Below, piece after piece: positions 16,200 through 25,497 of a DNA stretch of 64,000 bases; within the stretch, counting starts at the first letter, position 1, and the number at the start of each line of letters is the position of its first letter. This DNA comes from Pseudomonas chlororaphis (lineage in GTDB: Bacteria > Pseudomonadota > Gammaproteobacteria > Pseudomonadales > Pseudomonadaceae). The position numbers were made by a program, and so were the translations under genes. The stretch is from positions 1-64,000 of the forward strand of contig NZ_MOAL01000008.1 of assembly GCF_003731765.1 (NCBI RefSeq). Direction: 5' to 3'. The notes below the pieces were generated by a model, which worked only from the letters and a program-made list of their open reading frames with translations, was not told where the DNA came from and did not search any database.

Positions 16200-17321
16200 T
16201 CAGCGCTTGCGCAGCAGCACGCTACCGATGGAGTACCCGGCACCAAAGGAACTGAGCACCGCCAGCGAACCGCTTGGCAGGTCGTCCTGGTAGCTGTGGA
16301 AGGCAATCACCGAACCCGCCGAACTGGTGTTGGCGTAGCGATCGAGAATCACCGGGGCCTCTTCCACCGAGGCTTCGCGGCCCAGGAGTTTCTTGACGAT
16401 CAGGTGGTTCATGCTGAGGTTGGCCTGGTGCAGCCAGAAGCGCTTCACGTCGGCAACGTTCAGTTGGTTTTCTTGCAAGTGGGTACCCACCAGCTCCGCC
16501 ACCATCGGGCAGACGTCACGGAATACTTTGCGGCCTTCCTGGACGAAGAGTTTGTCCGGGGCGCCGATACCCTCTTCCGCCGCGCGGTTGAGGAAACCGA
16601 AGTTGTTGCGGATGTTGTTGGAGAACTTGGTCAGCAGCTTGGTGCTGACGATATCGAACTGGTAGGCCGAGGTGGCCAGGTCCGCGCGTTCGATGATCAC
16701 GGCGGTGGCGGCGTCGCCGAAGATGAAGTGGCTGTCGCGGTCACGGAAATTCAAATGACCGGTGCAGACTTCCGGGTTGACCATCAGGATCGCCCGGGCC
16801 TGGCCCAACTGCACGCTGTTGCAGGCGGCCTGGATGCCGAAGGTGGCCGAGGAACAGGCCACGTTCATGTCGAAGCCAAAACCCTGGATGCCCAGGGCTT
16901 CCTGGACTTCGATGGCGATGGCCGGGTAGGCGCGCTGCAGGTTGGAACAGGCAACGATCACCCCGTCGATGTCGGCGGCGGTCTTGCCGGCGCGCTGCAG
17001 GGCCTGCTCGGCAGCACCAACGGCCATCTGGCAAAGCACCGACCATTCATCATTGGAGCGCTCGGGCAGGCGCGGCGCCATGCGCTGCGGGTCGAGGATG
17101 CCCTCTTTGTCCATGACAAAGCGGCTTTTGATGCCGGAGGCTTTTTCGATAAAGGCGGCGCTGGACTCGGTCAGCGCCTGGACCTCGCCACGCTCGATGG
17201 CGGCGGCATTGTCGGCGTTGAATTGATGCACATAGGCATTGAAAGACTGCACCAGCTCTTCGTTGGAGATGCTGTTGGCCGGGGTGAAAAGGCCTGTGCC
17301 GCTGATGACGACGTTATGCAC
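16200..17321 (-). CDS. Beta-ketoacyl-ACP synthase III-like enzyme (PA3286-type)
   Basis: A 373-aa thiolase-fold condensing enzyme. The catalytic triad is intact: Cys156 in NVACSSATFG, His298 in WLHQANLSMN and Asn331 in ANTSSAG. I start at the GTG at 17321, preceded by GAGG, which begins at once with the MHNVVISGTGLFTP strand. The protein is longer than FabH (about 320 aa). It matches what I recall of P. aeruginosa PA3286, reported to take octanoyl-CoA from beta-oxidation into fatty acid synthesis. The neighbouring ECF sigma gene strengthens that match. Acyl-chain preference here is inferred. Confidence 0.86.
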   Translation of the reverse strand: MHNVVISGTGLFTPANSISNEELVQSFNAYVHQFNADNAAAIERGEVQALTESSAAFIEKASGIKSRFVMDKEGILDPQRMAPRLPERSNDEWSVLCQMAVGAAEQALQRAGKTAADIDGVIVACSNLQRAYPAIAIEVQEALGIQGFGFDMNVACSSATFGIQAACNSVQLGQARAILMVNPEVCTGHLNFRDRDSHFIFGDAATAVIIERADLATSAYQFDIVSTKLLTKFSNNIRNNFGFLNRAAEEGIGAPDKLFVQEGRKVFRDVCPMVAELVGTHLQENQLNVADVKRFWLHQANLSMNHLIVKKLLGREASVEEAPVILDRYANTSSAGSVIAFHSYQDDLPSGSLAVLSSFGAGYSIGSVLLRKR

Positions 17322-17676
17322 GGTCGTTCCTCTATTTCTGTTCAGGCAGAAGGTATTGGCACCGACGTACCAAACCGTAAAGGGTCCACCCCGCAACAGA
17401 CGGGACAGAGCCTGGCATCGCTTTATTCCGGTCCGCCTGGGCGGGCACGGTATTTATGACGGCGGAGTTTGCCATAACCACTGGCATTTCGCCGCAATGG
17501 CGAGATTAACGGAACGGTTGCGCAGGCCATCGCTGGCAAGCCGGCCCCTACAGGGGCCGAGGTGGGCAGTAAAAATTTTGAGGGGTACCACAAGTCATGT
17601 AGGAGCCGGCTTGCCGGCGATGGCGATCTCGCGGATGCCATCGCTGGCACGCCAGCGCCTACACGGCATGGCGCGG
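17322..17676. repeat. REP-rich intergenic region
   Basis: A 355-bp gene-free stretch between the KAS III start and the hrpA stop. It carries REP palindromes around 17525-17560 (ATCGCTGGCAAGCCGGCCCCTACAGG) and an inverted pair at about 17598-17663 (TAGGAGCCGGCTTGCCGGCGATGG facing CATCGCTGGCACGCCAGCGCCTAC). The promoter of the KAS III gene must lie in the right-hand neighbourhood of 17322, but I see no clear -35/-10. Confidence 0.75.
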
Positions 17677-20600
17677 TCAGGGTTCGACCTGGCTCCATTG
17701 CTTGCTCAGGCGTTTATCGGAGATCGGGACTTTGGTACCCAGTTGCTGGGCAAACAACGACACCCGGTATTCCTCCAGCCACCAGCGGTACAACTCCAAC
17801 TGCGGGTCGCGCTTGCCTTCCTGAGCGTGCTTGCTGGCGCGGGCCTGGTACTGGCTCCAGAGCCCGACCAGTTCACCGCTCCAGACCCGGTCCTTCTGCA
17901 CCTGGCTGCCGAGCTTCTCGAAACGCAGCTCAATGGCCTTGAGGTAACGCGGCAGCTCCTTGAGCCACTGGGCCGGGGTTTCCCGGACAAACCCCGGGTA
18001 CACCAAGTGGCTCAGTTGCGCCTTGATGTCGTTGAGGGCCACGGCCTGGGCCAGGTCGATCTTGCCCTTGAAGCGCTTTTGCAGGCCGTGCCACAGCTTG
18101 AGAATCTCCAGGGTCAGCCTGGCCAGGCGTTCGGCATGTTCGGTCCAGCCGCCGCGCTTGCGCTCGGCCAGGGAAGCCAGCCCGGCGCCATCTCGAGGCA
18201 AGGTGGCTTCGCCCTCCAGCACACAGCTGTCGAGGCTGGCCAGCAGGATGTCTTCCACCAGGGCTTCGACACGCCCCAGCTCGCGGTGCAGCAGGCCCAA
18301 CTCGGTCAGCCCCGGCAGCTTGCCGCGCAGGAACTTGGCCGGCTCGGCCAACTGCTGCAACAGCAGGCGCTGCAAGGCCCGGCGATGCTGGAACTCGGCT
18401 TCGGCGGCGGTGGAGAAACGCCCTTCCTTGACCGTTCCGCCCTCTTCCACCAGCGCCGGGTACACCGTCATCGACAGTCCGGCGATCTTTTGCTGAGTCT
18501 TCTCGGCCACCGCCGCAAACACCTTGGGCTCCACCGGCTGTTGGCTCTTCGCCGTTTGCGGCACGGCCAAGGCAGCCTGGCTGGCCTCGGCAAAACGCGC
18601 GGTCAGCTCGGCCAGGTCCCGGCCTTCACCGAGGAACTTACCCTGGCCGTCGACGATTTCCAGGTTCATCCGCAGGTGGCTTTCCACCTGTTGCGCGGCC
18701 TCGGCCCAGGCTTCGTCGCTGACCCGGGCGCCGGTCATGCGCAGCAGCTCCCGCCCCAGGGCCTGGGGCAGCGAACCTTCGGCAAAGTCCATGCGTTGCA
18801 GGGCGGCCTTGACGAAGTCCGGCACCGGTACGAAGTTCTTGCGCAAGGCCTTGGGCAGGTTGCGCACCAGGGCAATGCACTTGGCCTCGATCACCCCCGG
18901 CACCAGCCATTCCAGGCGCTCGGCGGGCAAGGCCGGCAACAGCGGCGCCGGCACCCGCAGGGTCACGCCATCCCGGGGATGGTTGGGCTCGAAGTGATAA
19001 CTCAGGGCCAGTTCCAGGTCGCCGATGTGCAGGGTGTCCGGGTATTGCAGCGCAGTGACTTCGCTGGCCTCGCGGGCCAGCACGTCTTCCTCGCGCATGA
19101 TCAGCAACTGCGGGTCTTTCTGGCTGTTGACCCGGTACCAGCTGTCGAAGGTGGCGGTCTGGTGAATCTCCGCCGGCAGCCGCGCGTCATAAAAGGCGAA
19201 CAGGGTTTCCTCGTCCGCCAGGATGTCCCGACGCCGGGCCTTGGCTTCTAGGGCGTCGAGCTGCTCCAGCAATTGGGTGTTGGCACTCAGGCACTTGGCC
19301 TTGGACTGGATCTCCCCACGCACCAGCGCCTCACGGATAAACAGCTCGCGAGAGACCACCGGGTCCACCGGGCCGTAGTGCACCGGCCGACGGCCCACCA
19401 CGATCAGGCCGAACAGGGTGATCTGCTCGTACGCCACCACCTGCCCGCGCTTCTTCTCCCAATGGGGTTCGAAGTGGTTCTTCTTGATCAGGTGCCCGGC
19501 CAGGGGTTCGATCCAGTCCGGCTCGATCTTGGCCACCATGCGCGCATACAGCTTGGTGGTTTCCACCAGCTCGGCGGTCATCAGCCATTGCGGACGCTTC
19601 TTGCCCAGGCCCGATGACGGGTGAATCCAGAAGCGTCGCTGACGGGCACCGAGGTAGTCGCCGTCTTCGGTTTTCTGGCCGATCTGGCTGAGCAGGCCCA
19701 CCAGCACCGCCTTGTGCAGTTTCGGGTAATCCGCCGGCTCTTTATTGACGCTCAGTTGCAGGTCGCGGCAGATCAGGCTGAGTTGGCGATGGGAATCGCG
19801 CCACTCGCGCAGCCGCAGGTAGTTGAGGAAATTCTTGCGGCACCAGTTGCGCAGCGGGCTGGCGGTCAGGGCCTGGCGCTGCTCTTCAAAACCACGCCAC
19901 AGATTGACCAGCCCGGCGAAGTCCGAGTCCACGTCTTTCCATTGGGCATGGGCCTGGTCGGCGGCCTGCTGACGCTCCGGCGGGCGCTCGCGCGGGTCCT
20001 GGATCGACATGGCGCTGGCGACGATCAACACCTCCTGCAGGCTGCCCAGGCGCGCGGCCTCCAGCAGCATGCGGCCCATGCGCGGGTCCACCGGCAGCCG
20101 CGCCAGTTGCCGCCCCAGCGGGGTCAGCTGGCTGTTGCGGTCCACCGCCGAGAGTTCTTGCAGGAGGTTGAAACCGTCGCTGATGGCCTTGCCATCCGGC
20201 GGTTCGATAAACGGGAAATCGGTGATTTCACCCAGGCGCAGATGGAGCATCTGCAGGATCACCGCCGCCAGGTTGGTACGCAGGATCTCGGGGTCGGTGA
20301 ATTCCGGACGACCGAGGAAATCGTCCTCGCTGTACAGACGAATGCAGATTCCCGGCTCGACCCGGCCGCAACGGCCTTTACGCTGGTTGGCACTGGCCTG
20401 GGAAACGGCTTCGATGGGCAGGCGCTGGACCTTGGCCCGGTAGCTGTAGCGACTGATGCGCGCGGTGCCGCTGTCAATCACGTAACGAATGCCCGGCACG
20501 GTCAACGAGGTTTCCGCGACGTTGGTCGCCAGCACCACGCGCCGGCCCGGGTGGGACTGGAAAATCCGCTGCTGCTCGGCCGGCGACAGGCGCGCATACA

Positions 20601-21573
20601 GTGGCAGGATCTCGGTGTGTTTGAGCTGGGCCTTGCGCAGCATCTCGGCGGCGTCGCGAATCTCCCGCTCGCCGGGCAGGAACACCAGCACATCCCCCGG
20701 GCTGCGCCGCTCGCTGCGCTCATGGGCGGCGATTTCATCCAGGCTGGCAAGGATCGCCTGGTCCACGGTCAGGTCGTCCTCGACGCGGTTGCCCTCCTCG
20801 TCCTGTTCCAGGGTCAGGGGGCGATACCACGTGTCCACCGGGAAGGTACGCCCGGACACCTCGACAATCGGCGCATCGTTGAAGTGCTTGGAGAAGCGCT
20901 CCAGGTCGATGGTCGCCGAGGTGATGATGACTTTGAGGTCCGGACGACGCGGCAGCAGGGTCTTCAGGTAGCCCAACAGGAAGTCGATGTTCAGGCTGCG
21001 CTCGTGGGCCTCGTCGACGATGATCGTGTCGTAGCGTTCCAGGTAGCGGTCGTTCTGGGTTTCCGCCAGCAGGATGCCGTCGGTCATCAACTTGATCAGG
21101 GTATTGGAATCGCTCTGGTCCTCGAAGCGCACCTGGTAGCCCACCAGTGCCCCCAGTGGGGTGGCCAGTTCTTCGGCGACCCGGCTGGCCACGCTGCGCG
21201 CCGCAATCCGCCGCGGCTGGGTATGGCCGATCAGGCCGTGCTGACCGCGACCGATTTCCAGGCAGATTTTCGGTAACTGAGTGGTTTTACCCGAGCCGGT
21301 TTCACCGGCAATGATCAGCACCTGGTGCTTGAGCAGCGCCGCCTTGATTTCGTCGCGCTTGGCGGCGATGGGCAGGCTGTCGTCATAACGAATCAGCGGC
21401 ACGCTGGCCCGCCGCGCCGTGACCTGGGCACAGGACGCCTGCATGCGCTCGACCCACTGGGCGAGCTTGGCCTCATCGGGCTTCTTGCGCAGCTCAAGCA
21501 ACTGCCGCCGCAACCGATGACGGTCGGCGAGCATGGCTTGGTCGAGGTTTTTCAGCAGTTGGTCGGTAGTCAT
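17677..21573 (-). CDS. hrpA: ATP-dependent RNA helicase HrpA (DEAH box)
   Basis: A 1298-aa DEAH/RHA helicase, the same length as E. coli HrpA (about 1300). Walker A is GETGSGKT (90-97), then QPRRIAARSVA, DEAH (187-190), SAT (219-221), and the C-terminal RecA domain with TNVAETSLTVPGI and QRKGRCGRVEPG. The helicase-associated, OB-fold and long C-terminal domains follow. HrpA unwinds mRNA and has been linked to rescue of stalled or colliding ribosomes. It lies 91 bp downstream of aceK on the same strand, with a GC-rich inverted repeat between. Confidence 0.95.
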   Translation of the reverse strand: MTTDQLLKNLDQAMLADRHRLRRQLLELRKKPDEAKLAQWVERMQASCAQVTARRASVPLIRYDDSLPIAAKRDEIKAALLKHQVLIIAGETGSGKTTQLPKICLEIGRGQHGLIGHTQPRRIAARSVASRVAEELATPLGALVGYQVRFEDQSDSNTLIKLMTDGILLAETQNDRYLERYDTIIVDEAHERSLNIDFLLGYLKTLLPRRPDLKVIITSATIDLERFSKHFNDAPIVEVSGRTFPVDTWYRPLTLEQDEEGNRVEDDLTVDQAILASLDEIAAHERSERRSPGDVLVFLPGEREIRDAAEMLRKAQLKHTEILPLYARLSPAEQQRIFQSHPGRRVVLATNVAETSLTVPGIRYVIDSGTARISRYSYRAKVQRLPIEAVSQASANQRKGRCGRVEPGICIRLYSEDDFLGRPEFTDPEILRTNLAAVILQMLHLRLGEITDFPFIEPPDGKAISDGFNLLQELSAVDRNSQLTPLGRQLARLPVDPRMGRMLLEAARLGSLQEVLIVASAMSIQDPRERPPERQQAADQAHAQWKDVDSDFAGLVNLWRGFEEQRQALTASPLRNWCRKNFLNYLRLREWRDSHRQLSLICRDLQLSVNKEPADYPKLHKAVLVGLLSQIGQKTEDGDYLGARQRRFWIHPSSGLGKKRPQWLMTAELVETTKLYARMVAKIEPDWIEPLAGHLIKKNHFEPHWEKKRGQVVAYEQITLFGLIVVGRRPVHYGPVDPVVSRELFIREALVRGEIQSKAKCLSANTQLLEQLDALEAKARRRDILADEETLFAFYDARLPAEIHQTATFDSWYRVNSQKDPQLLIMREEDVLAREASEVTALQYPDTLHIGDLELALSYHFEPNHPRDGVTLRVPAPLLPALPAERLEWLVPGVIEAKCIALVRNLPKALRKNFVPVPDFVKAALQRMDFAEGSLPQALGRELLRMTGARVSDEAWAEAAQQVESHLRMNLEIVDGQGKFLGEGRDLAELTARFAEASQAALAVPQTAKSQQPVEPKVFAAVAEKTQQKIAGLSMTVYPALVEEGGTVKEGRFSTAAEAEFQHRRALQRLLLQQLAEPAKFLRGKLPGLTELGLLHRELGRVEALVEDILLASLDSCVLEGEATLPRDGAGLASLAERKRGGWTEHAERLARLTLEILKLWHGLQKRFKGKIDLAQAVALNDIKAQLSHLVYPGFVRETPAQWLKELPRYLKAIELRFEKLGSQVQKDRVWSGELVGLWSQYQARASKHAQEGKRDPQLELYRWWLEEYRVSLFAQQLGTKVPISDKRLSKQWSQVEP

Positions 21574-21576
21574 AGA

Positions 21577-21662
21577 GCAGCGGCAGGCTTCAAGCGAAAA
21601 GCGGCAAGATTAACGCAATGGCTCATATTTAGCTTGTGGGGCAGCTTGCCGCTTGCCGCTGC
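21577..21662. repeat. Imperfect long inverted repeat between aceK and hrpA
   Basis: GCAGCGGCAGGCTTCAAGCG... at 21577 and CTTGCCGCTTGCCGCTGC (21645-21662) can pair over most of the spacer, with repeated AAGCGGCAAG blocks. This recalls a second family of short Pseudomonas repeats (AAGCTGCAAG-like). No U-tract is present, so it may be an mRNA processing or stability element. Confidence 0.55.
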
Positions 21663-21664
21663 CT

Positions 21665-23383
21665 CTACTCCTCAACCCCTTTACGCCGATACGGGAACAC
21701 GTCGATGACCTTGCCGGCGCGAATGGCTGCTTGCAGGCTTTTCCAGTAATCGGCGTTATACAGTTCGCCATGCAATTGGTTGAACAGCGTGCGCTGCCCG
21801 GCATCGGCAAACAGAAACGGCGGGAACTCCTCGGGGAACACGTCCAGCGGGCCGATGGAGTACCAGGGCTCAGAAGCCATTTCATCCTCGGGGGTGCGCG
21901 GTTCCGGGATATGGCGGAAGTTGGCCTCGGTGAGAAAGCAGATTTCGTCGTAGTCGTAGAACACCACCCGGCCGTGCCGGGTGACGCCGAAGTTCTTCAG
22001 CAGCATATCGCCGGGGAAGATATTCGCCGCCGCCAGTTGCTTGATGGCCAGGCCGTAATCTTCCAGGGCTTCGCGCACCTGGGCTTCGTTGGCATTTTCC
22101 AGGTACAGGTTGAGCGGGGTCATGCGCCGTTCGGTCCAGCAGTGGCGGATCAGCACCGTCTCGCCCTCCACTGCCACCGTGGACGGCGCCACCTCCAGCA
22201 GTTCTTCAAGGCAGGCCGGGTCGAATTTGCTCAGGGGAAAGCGGAAATCGGCGAACTCCTGGGTGTCGGCCATGCGCCCGACCCGGTCCACGCTTTTCAC
22301 CAGGCGGTACTTCTCGATCACCGTGGCCCGGTCGACGTTTTTCGACGGCGAGAACCGGTCCTTGATGATTTTGAACACCGTGTTGAACCCCGGCAGGGTG
22401 AACACGCTCATGACCATGCCGCGCACGCCGGGCGCCATGATGAACTGGTCGTCGGTGTTGGCCAGGTGGTTGATCAGCGCCCGGTAGAACTCGGACTTGC
22501 CGTGCTTGTAGAACCCGATGGAGGTGTACAGCTCGGCAATGTGCTTGCCCGGCAGGATGCGCCGCAAAAAGCCGATGAATTCCGCCGGCACCGGCACATC
22601 CACCATGAAATAGGAGCGGGTGAAGGAAAAGATGATCGAGACATCGGCCTCGTCGGTGATCAAGGCATCGATCTGGATGCCCCGGCCTTCGCGGTGCAGC
22701 AGGGGAATCACCAGAGGCCACTGCTCATCCTGGGTGTACAGGCGCCCCACCAGGTAGGCGCCCTTGTTGCGGTACAGCACCGAGGAGAACAGCTCCACCG
22801 CAAGTTGCGGGTCCTTGCACACCCAGTCCGGCAGGTTTTCGCGCAACTGGGCTTCCAGGCGCCGCAGGTCGCTGGGCAAATCGGCGTAGGGCTCGCTGAA
22901 GCCGTAGTCGATGAAAATCTGTTCCAGTGTGGCCGCCAGTTGTCCCGCGGGCTTGTAGGTGCGGGTCTGCGCTGCCCGGGCCCGGCGCAGGCTGGGCCGG
23001 GTGGTGTGGATAAACATGCAGCCGTCGCTGATCAGGTCATGGCTGAACAGCCCGCAGAAGGTCGAGTTGTACCAGGTCTCGGACAGCTCATCGTCGAAGC
23101 GCAGGTCGATCAGGCTGATGTAGGCACTCTTGACCAGCGGCCACTGGCTGACATCCAGCAGCACCTCGGCAGCATAGGCTGCACGCAGGCGGGCCACGGT
23201 TTCGCCGACCTTGTCTTCATAGAGGTTGATCCGCGCCGCCGAGGCCCGCTGCGCCTCCTGCCACTGGGCCCGCTCGAAACGCATCCGCGCACCGTCGGTG
23301 ATTCGGCGGAAGTGCTCACGATAATCGTCGAAGCCCTCGAGGATCATTCGAGCGATATCGGCGGCTGGCCATGACTGCGACAT
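21665..23383 (-). CDS. aceK: Isocitrate dehydrogenase kinase/phosphatase
   Basis: A 572-aa bifunctional enzyme that phosphorylates and dephosphorylates isocitrate dehydrogenase, setting flux between the TCA cycle and the glyoxylate shunt. The ATP-binding segment APGVRGMVMSVFTLPGFN matches the AceK signature, and the kinase core follows with VFYDYDEICFL (the DYDE motif). Length fits E. coli AceK (578 aa). No aceA or aceB is beside it, so it is unlinked to the glyoxylate-shunt genes here, as is usual in Pseudomonas. hrpA follows on the same strand. Confidence 0.96.
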   Translation of the reverse strand: MSQSWPAADIARMILEGFDDYREHFRRITDGARMRFERAQWQEAQRASAARINLYEDKVGETVARLRAAYAAEVLLDVSQWPLVKSAYISLIDLRFDDELSETWYNSTFCGLFSHDLISDGCMFIHTTRPSLRRARAAQTRTYKPAGQLAATLEQIFIDYGFSEPYADLPSDLRRLEAQLRENLPDWVCKDPQLAVELFSSVLYRNKGAYLVGRLYTQDEQWPLVIPLLHREGRGIQIDALITDEADVSIIFSFTRSYFMVDVPVPAEFIGFLRRILPGKHIAELYTSIGFYKHGKSEFYRALINHLANTDDQFIMAPGVRGMVMSVFTLPGFNTVFKIIKDRFSPSKNVDRATVIEKYRLVKSVDRVGRMADTQEFADFRFPLSKFDPACLEELLEVAPSTVAVEGETVLIRHCWTERRMTPLNLYLENANEAQVREALEDYGLAIKQLAAANIFPGDMLLKNFGVTRHGRVVFYDYDEICFLTEANFRHIPEPRTPEDEMASEPWYSIGPLDVFPEEFPPFLFADAGQRTLFNQLHGELYNADYWKSLQAAIRAGKVIDVFPYRRKGVEE

Positions 23384-23795
23384 AGGAAAACCTCTGCGGG
23401 AATTTTCAGTGCCTGAGCTTAGCCAGTGAAACGGCTTGAGGAGAAGCGCATTTTTAACCCACGAAGCAGCCGGGGACGTCGAATGGACACAGCCACTTGC
23501 AATTATTTTTAATCGACCGTTCGGTCAAAAAAATACCCACAAGTCATCCTACGCCAACTTGATCGATTCCCTCGCAGGCCGCCTACCACTTGCCCTGCAC
23601 GCCAATAACCTGGCGTCAATAAATCTAAAGCACCCTCGACTCGAACCAAACGCCCTTCTTGATCCAAGGCAACACCGGGGCAAATGCGCCTTACCAGAGT
23701 GATGGCTCTTTGATATACAGCGCGCCTTCATGCCCTAAAAACAAAATCCAAGTGCGAAGAGGAATACCCATGTCAAACCGCCTAAGGAGCAATTT
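23384..23795. other. AT-richer gene-free stretch upstream of the chemoreceptor
   Basis: This 412-bp stretch separates divergent aceK and the MCP gene and is visibly richer in A and T than its surroundings. It must contain both promoters. A GACCG-TT-CGGTC dyad sits at 23515-23526. Short open frames inside it lack ribosome sites and family resemblance. No clear sigma-28 or sigma-70 promoter was found. Confidence 0.5.
23515..23526. promoter_or_regulatory. Operator-like dyad (TetR-type)
   Basis: GACCG-TT-CGGTC is flanked by A/T runs (TTTTTAATC before, AAAAAAAT after). Short palindromes of this shape are typical TetR-family operators. No TetR gene is present in the window, so the regulator would be encoded elsewhere. 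Confidence 0.35.
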
Positions 23796-25421
23796 ATGTC
23801 GATCAGGAACATTCGCATCGGTCTGCGCGCCGCACTGAGTTTTGCGCTACTGGCCACCCTGCTGGTCGTAGTCGGAGTGTTTTCCCTGGGGCAGATGGCG
23901 ACCCTGCGCGAAAGCGCCAAAGTCATCGAAGAATCCTGGATGCCGAGCATCGAGAACATCCATGACGGCGCGGCCAACGTCGCCTCGATCCGCATGGAAG
24001 CCCTGCGCCTGATCGCCAACAACCAGGCGGCCAGCCACGATAAAAGCAAAGCCATCATCAGCAGCGAGCGCCAGGAACTGGCCGGACGCCTGAAGGATTA
24101 TGCGGCGAACATGAGCACGGACCAGGAACGGGTCATGCTCGACAAAGTACAGAACGCTATCGCCCAATACTTGAAGATCCTCGACCAGATCATCGTGCAG
24201 ATCGACAACGGCCAAACCACCCAGGCCTACACCCGGCTCAACGACGAACTGTCGCCGGTGGGCACAGTCCTCGACCAGGCCCTGGAAGACTTGATCGTGT
24301 TCAACCAGCAAGGCGCTGATGCCGCCTCGGACAACGCCGCGCTGATGTATGACCGCTCGGTGTGGATCGTCAGCCTGATCATCATCGTCGCCCTGGTGGC
24401 CACCCTGCTCCTGGCCTGGCAGTTGACCCGCAGCATCACCACGCCCCTGAGCCAGGCCCTGGCCGTGGCCCGGACCATCGCCGCCGGCGACCTGAGCCAG
24501 ACGGTGAACGGCAGCGGCAAGGATGAACCGGCGCAATTGCTCAGCGCCCTGGCCACGATGCAGGACAACCTGCGCGCCACCCTGCGGGGCATCAGCGATT
24601 CGTCCCAGCAACTGGCCTCCGCCGCCGAAGAGATGAGTTCGGTCATGGAGCAGAGCACCCGTGGCCTACAGATGCAGAACGATGAAATCGAACAGGCCGC
24701 CACCGCCGTCACTGAAATGAGCGCGGCGGTGGATGAAGTGGCCGGCAACGCCGTGTCCAGCGCCGAAGCCTCCCAGGCGTCGGACGAGGACAGCAAGCAC
24801 GGGCATTACCAGGTCAGCGAAACCATCAGTTCGATCCAGAACCTGGTGAGCGAAGTGCTCGGTGCCTCGGAACAGGCCCAGGGCCTGGCGAGCCAGGCCC
24901 AAGACATCAGCAAGGTGCTGGAAGTGATTCGCGGCATCGCCGGGCAGACCAACCTGCTGGCCCTCAACGCGGCGATCGAGGCTGCACGGGCCGGGGAAGC
25001 CGGTCGCGGCTTTGCGGTGGTGGCCGACGAAGTCCGCTCGCTGGCCCAGCGCACCCAGGATTCCACCGAAGAAATCGAGCAGATGATCCTGCGCATCCAG
25101 CAAGGCACCGATGCCACCGTGGGCGCCCTGCAAAGCAGTGCGGAGCACGCAGGGGACACCCTGAAACGGGCCAACAGCGCCGGCAGCGCCCTGGAGAAAA
25201 TCACCTCGGCGATTTCCCATATCAGCCAGCGCAACCTGGTGATCGCCAGTGCCGCCGAGCAGCAGGCCCTGGTGGCCCGGGACGTCGATCGCAGCCTGGT
25301 GAACATCCGCGACCTGTCGACCCAGACCGCCGCCGGTGCCACCCAGACCTCGGCCGCCAGCCAGGAACTGTCGCGCCTGGCCATCGACCTCAACGGCCTG
25401 GTGACCCGCTTCGTGCTGTAA
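23796..25421 (+). CDS. Methyl-accepting chemotaxis protein
   Basis: A 541-aa chemoreceptor. TM1 is near residues 11-31, a four-helix-bundle ligand domain fills 32-187, TM2 is at about 188-210 (VSLIIIVALVATLLLAWQL), then HAMP and the cytoplasmic signalling helix bundle. The hairpin tip that binds CheA/CheW is intact (GQTNLLALNAAIEAARAGEAG, GFAVVADEVRSLAQR). There is no C-terminal CheR-tethering pentapeptide. The start is supported by AAGGAG 7 bp upstream. The ligand is unknown; 4HB domains often bind organic acids. It is a single gene with no che genes nearby. Confidence 0.93.
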   Translation: MSIRNIRIGLRAALSFALLATLLVVVGVFSLGQMATLRESAKVIEESWMPSIENIHDGAANVASIRMEALRLIANNQAASHDKSKAIISSERQELAGRLKDYAANMSTDQERVMLDKVQNAIAQYLKILDQIIVQIDNGQTTQAYTRLNDELSPVGTVLDQALEDLIVFNQQGADAASDNAALMYDRSVWIVSLIIIVALVATLLLAWQLTRSITTPLSQALAVARTIAAGDLSQTVNGSGKDEPAQLLSALATMQDNLRATLRGISDSSQQLASAAEEMSSVMEQSTRGLQMQNDEIEQAATAVTEMSAAVDEVAGNAVSSAEASQASDEDSKHGHYQVSETISSIQNLVSEVLGASEQAQGLASQAQDISKVLEVIRGIAGQTNLLALNAAIEAARAGEAGRGFAVVADEVRSLAQRTQDSTEEIEQMILRIQQGTDATVGALQSSAEHAGDTLKRANSAGSALEKITSAISHISQRNLVIASAAEQQALVARDVDRSLVNIRDLSTQTAAGATQTSAASQELSRLAIDLNGLVTRFVL

Positions 25422-25497
25422 CGGATGCATTAGGGTTTGCCAGCCCCCCAGGCCCTCGGCAACACTCTCGCCCCTGAAAAAGCCAAGAGTGTTTGCC

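Noticed and set aside
17239..19251. 670-codon plus-strand open frame
   Set aside because: Antisense to the KAS III start and hrpA; Gln/Leu/Gly-rich and without domains.
21653..23374. 573-codon plus-strand open frame
   Set aside because: Antisense to aceK over its full length; no family features, while aceK has all of its motifs.
23436..23702. 88-codon open frame upstream of the chemoreceptor
   Set aside because: It spans the operator-like dyad, lacks a ribosome site and has no recognisable family or codon bias.
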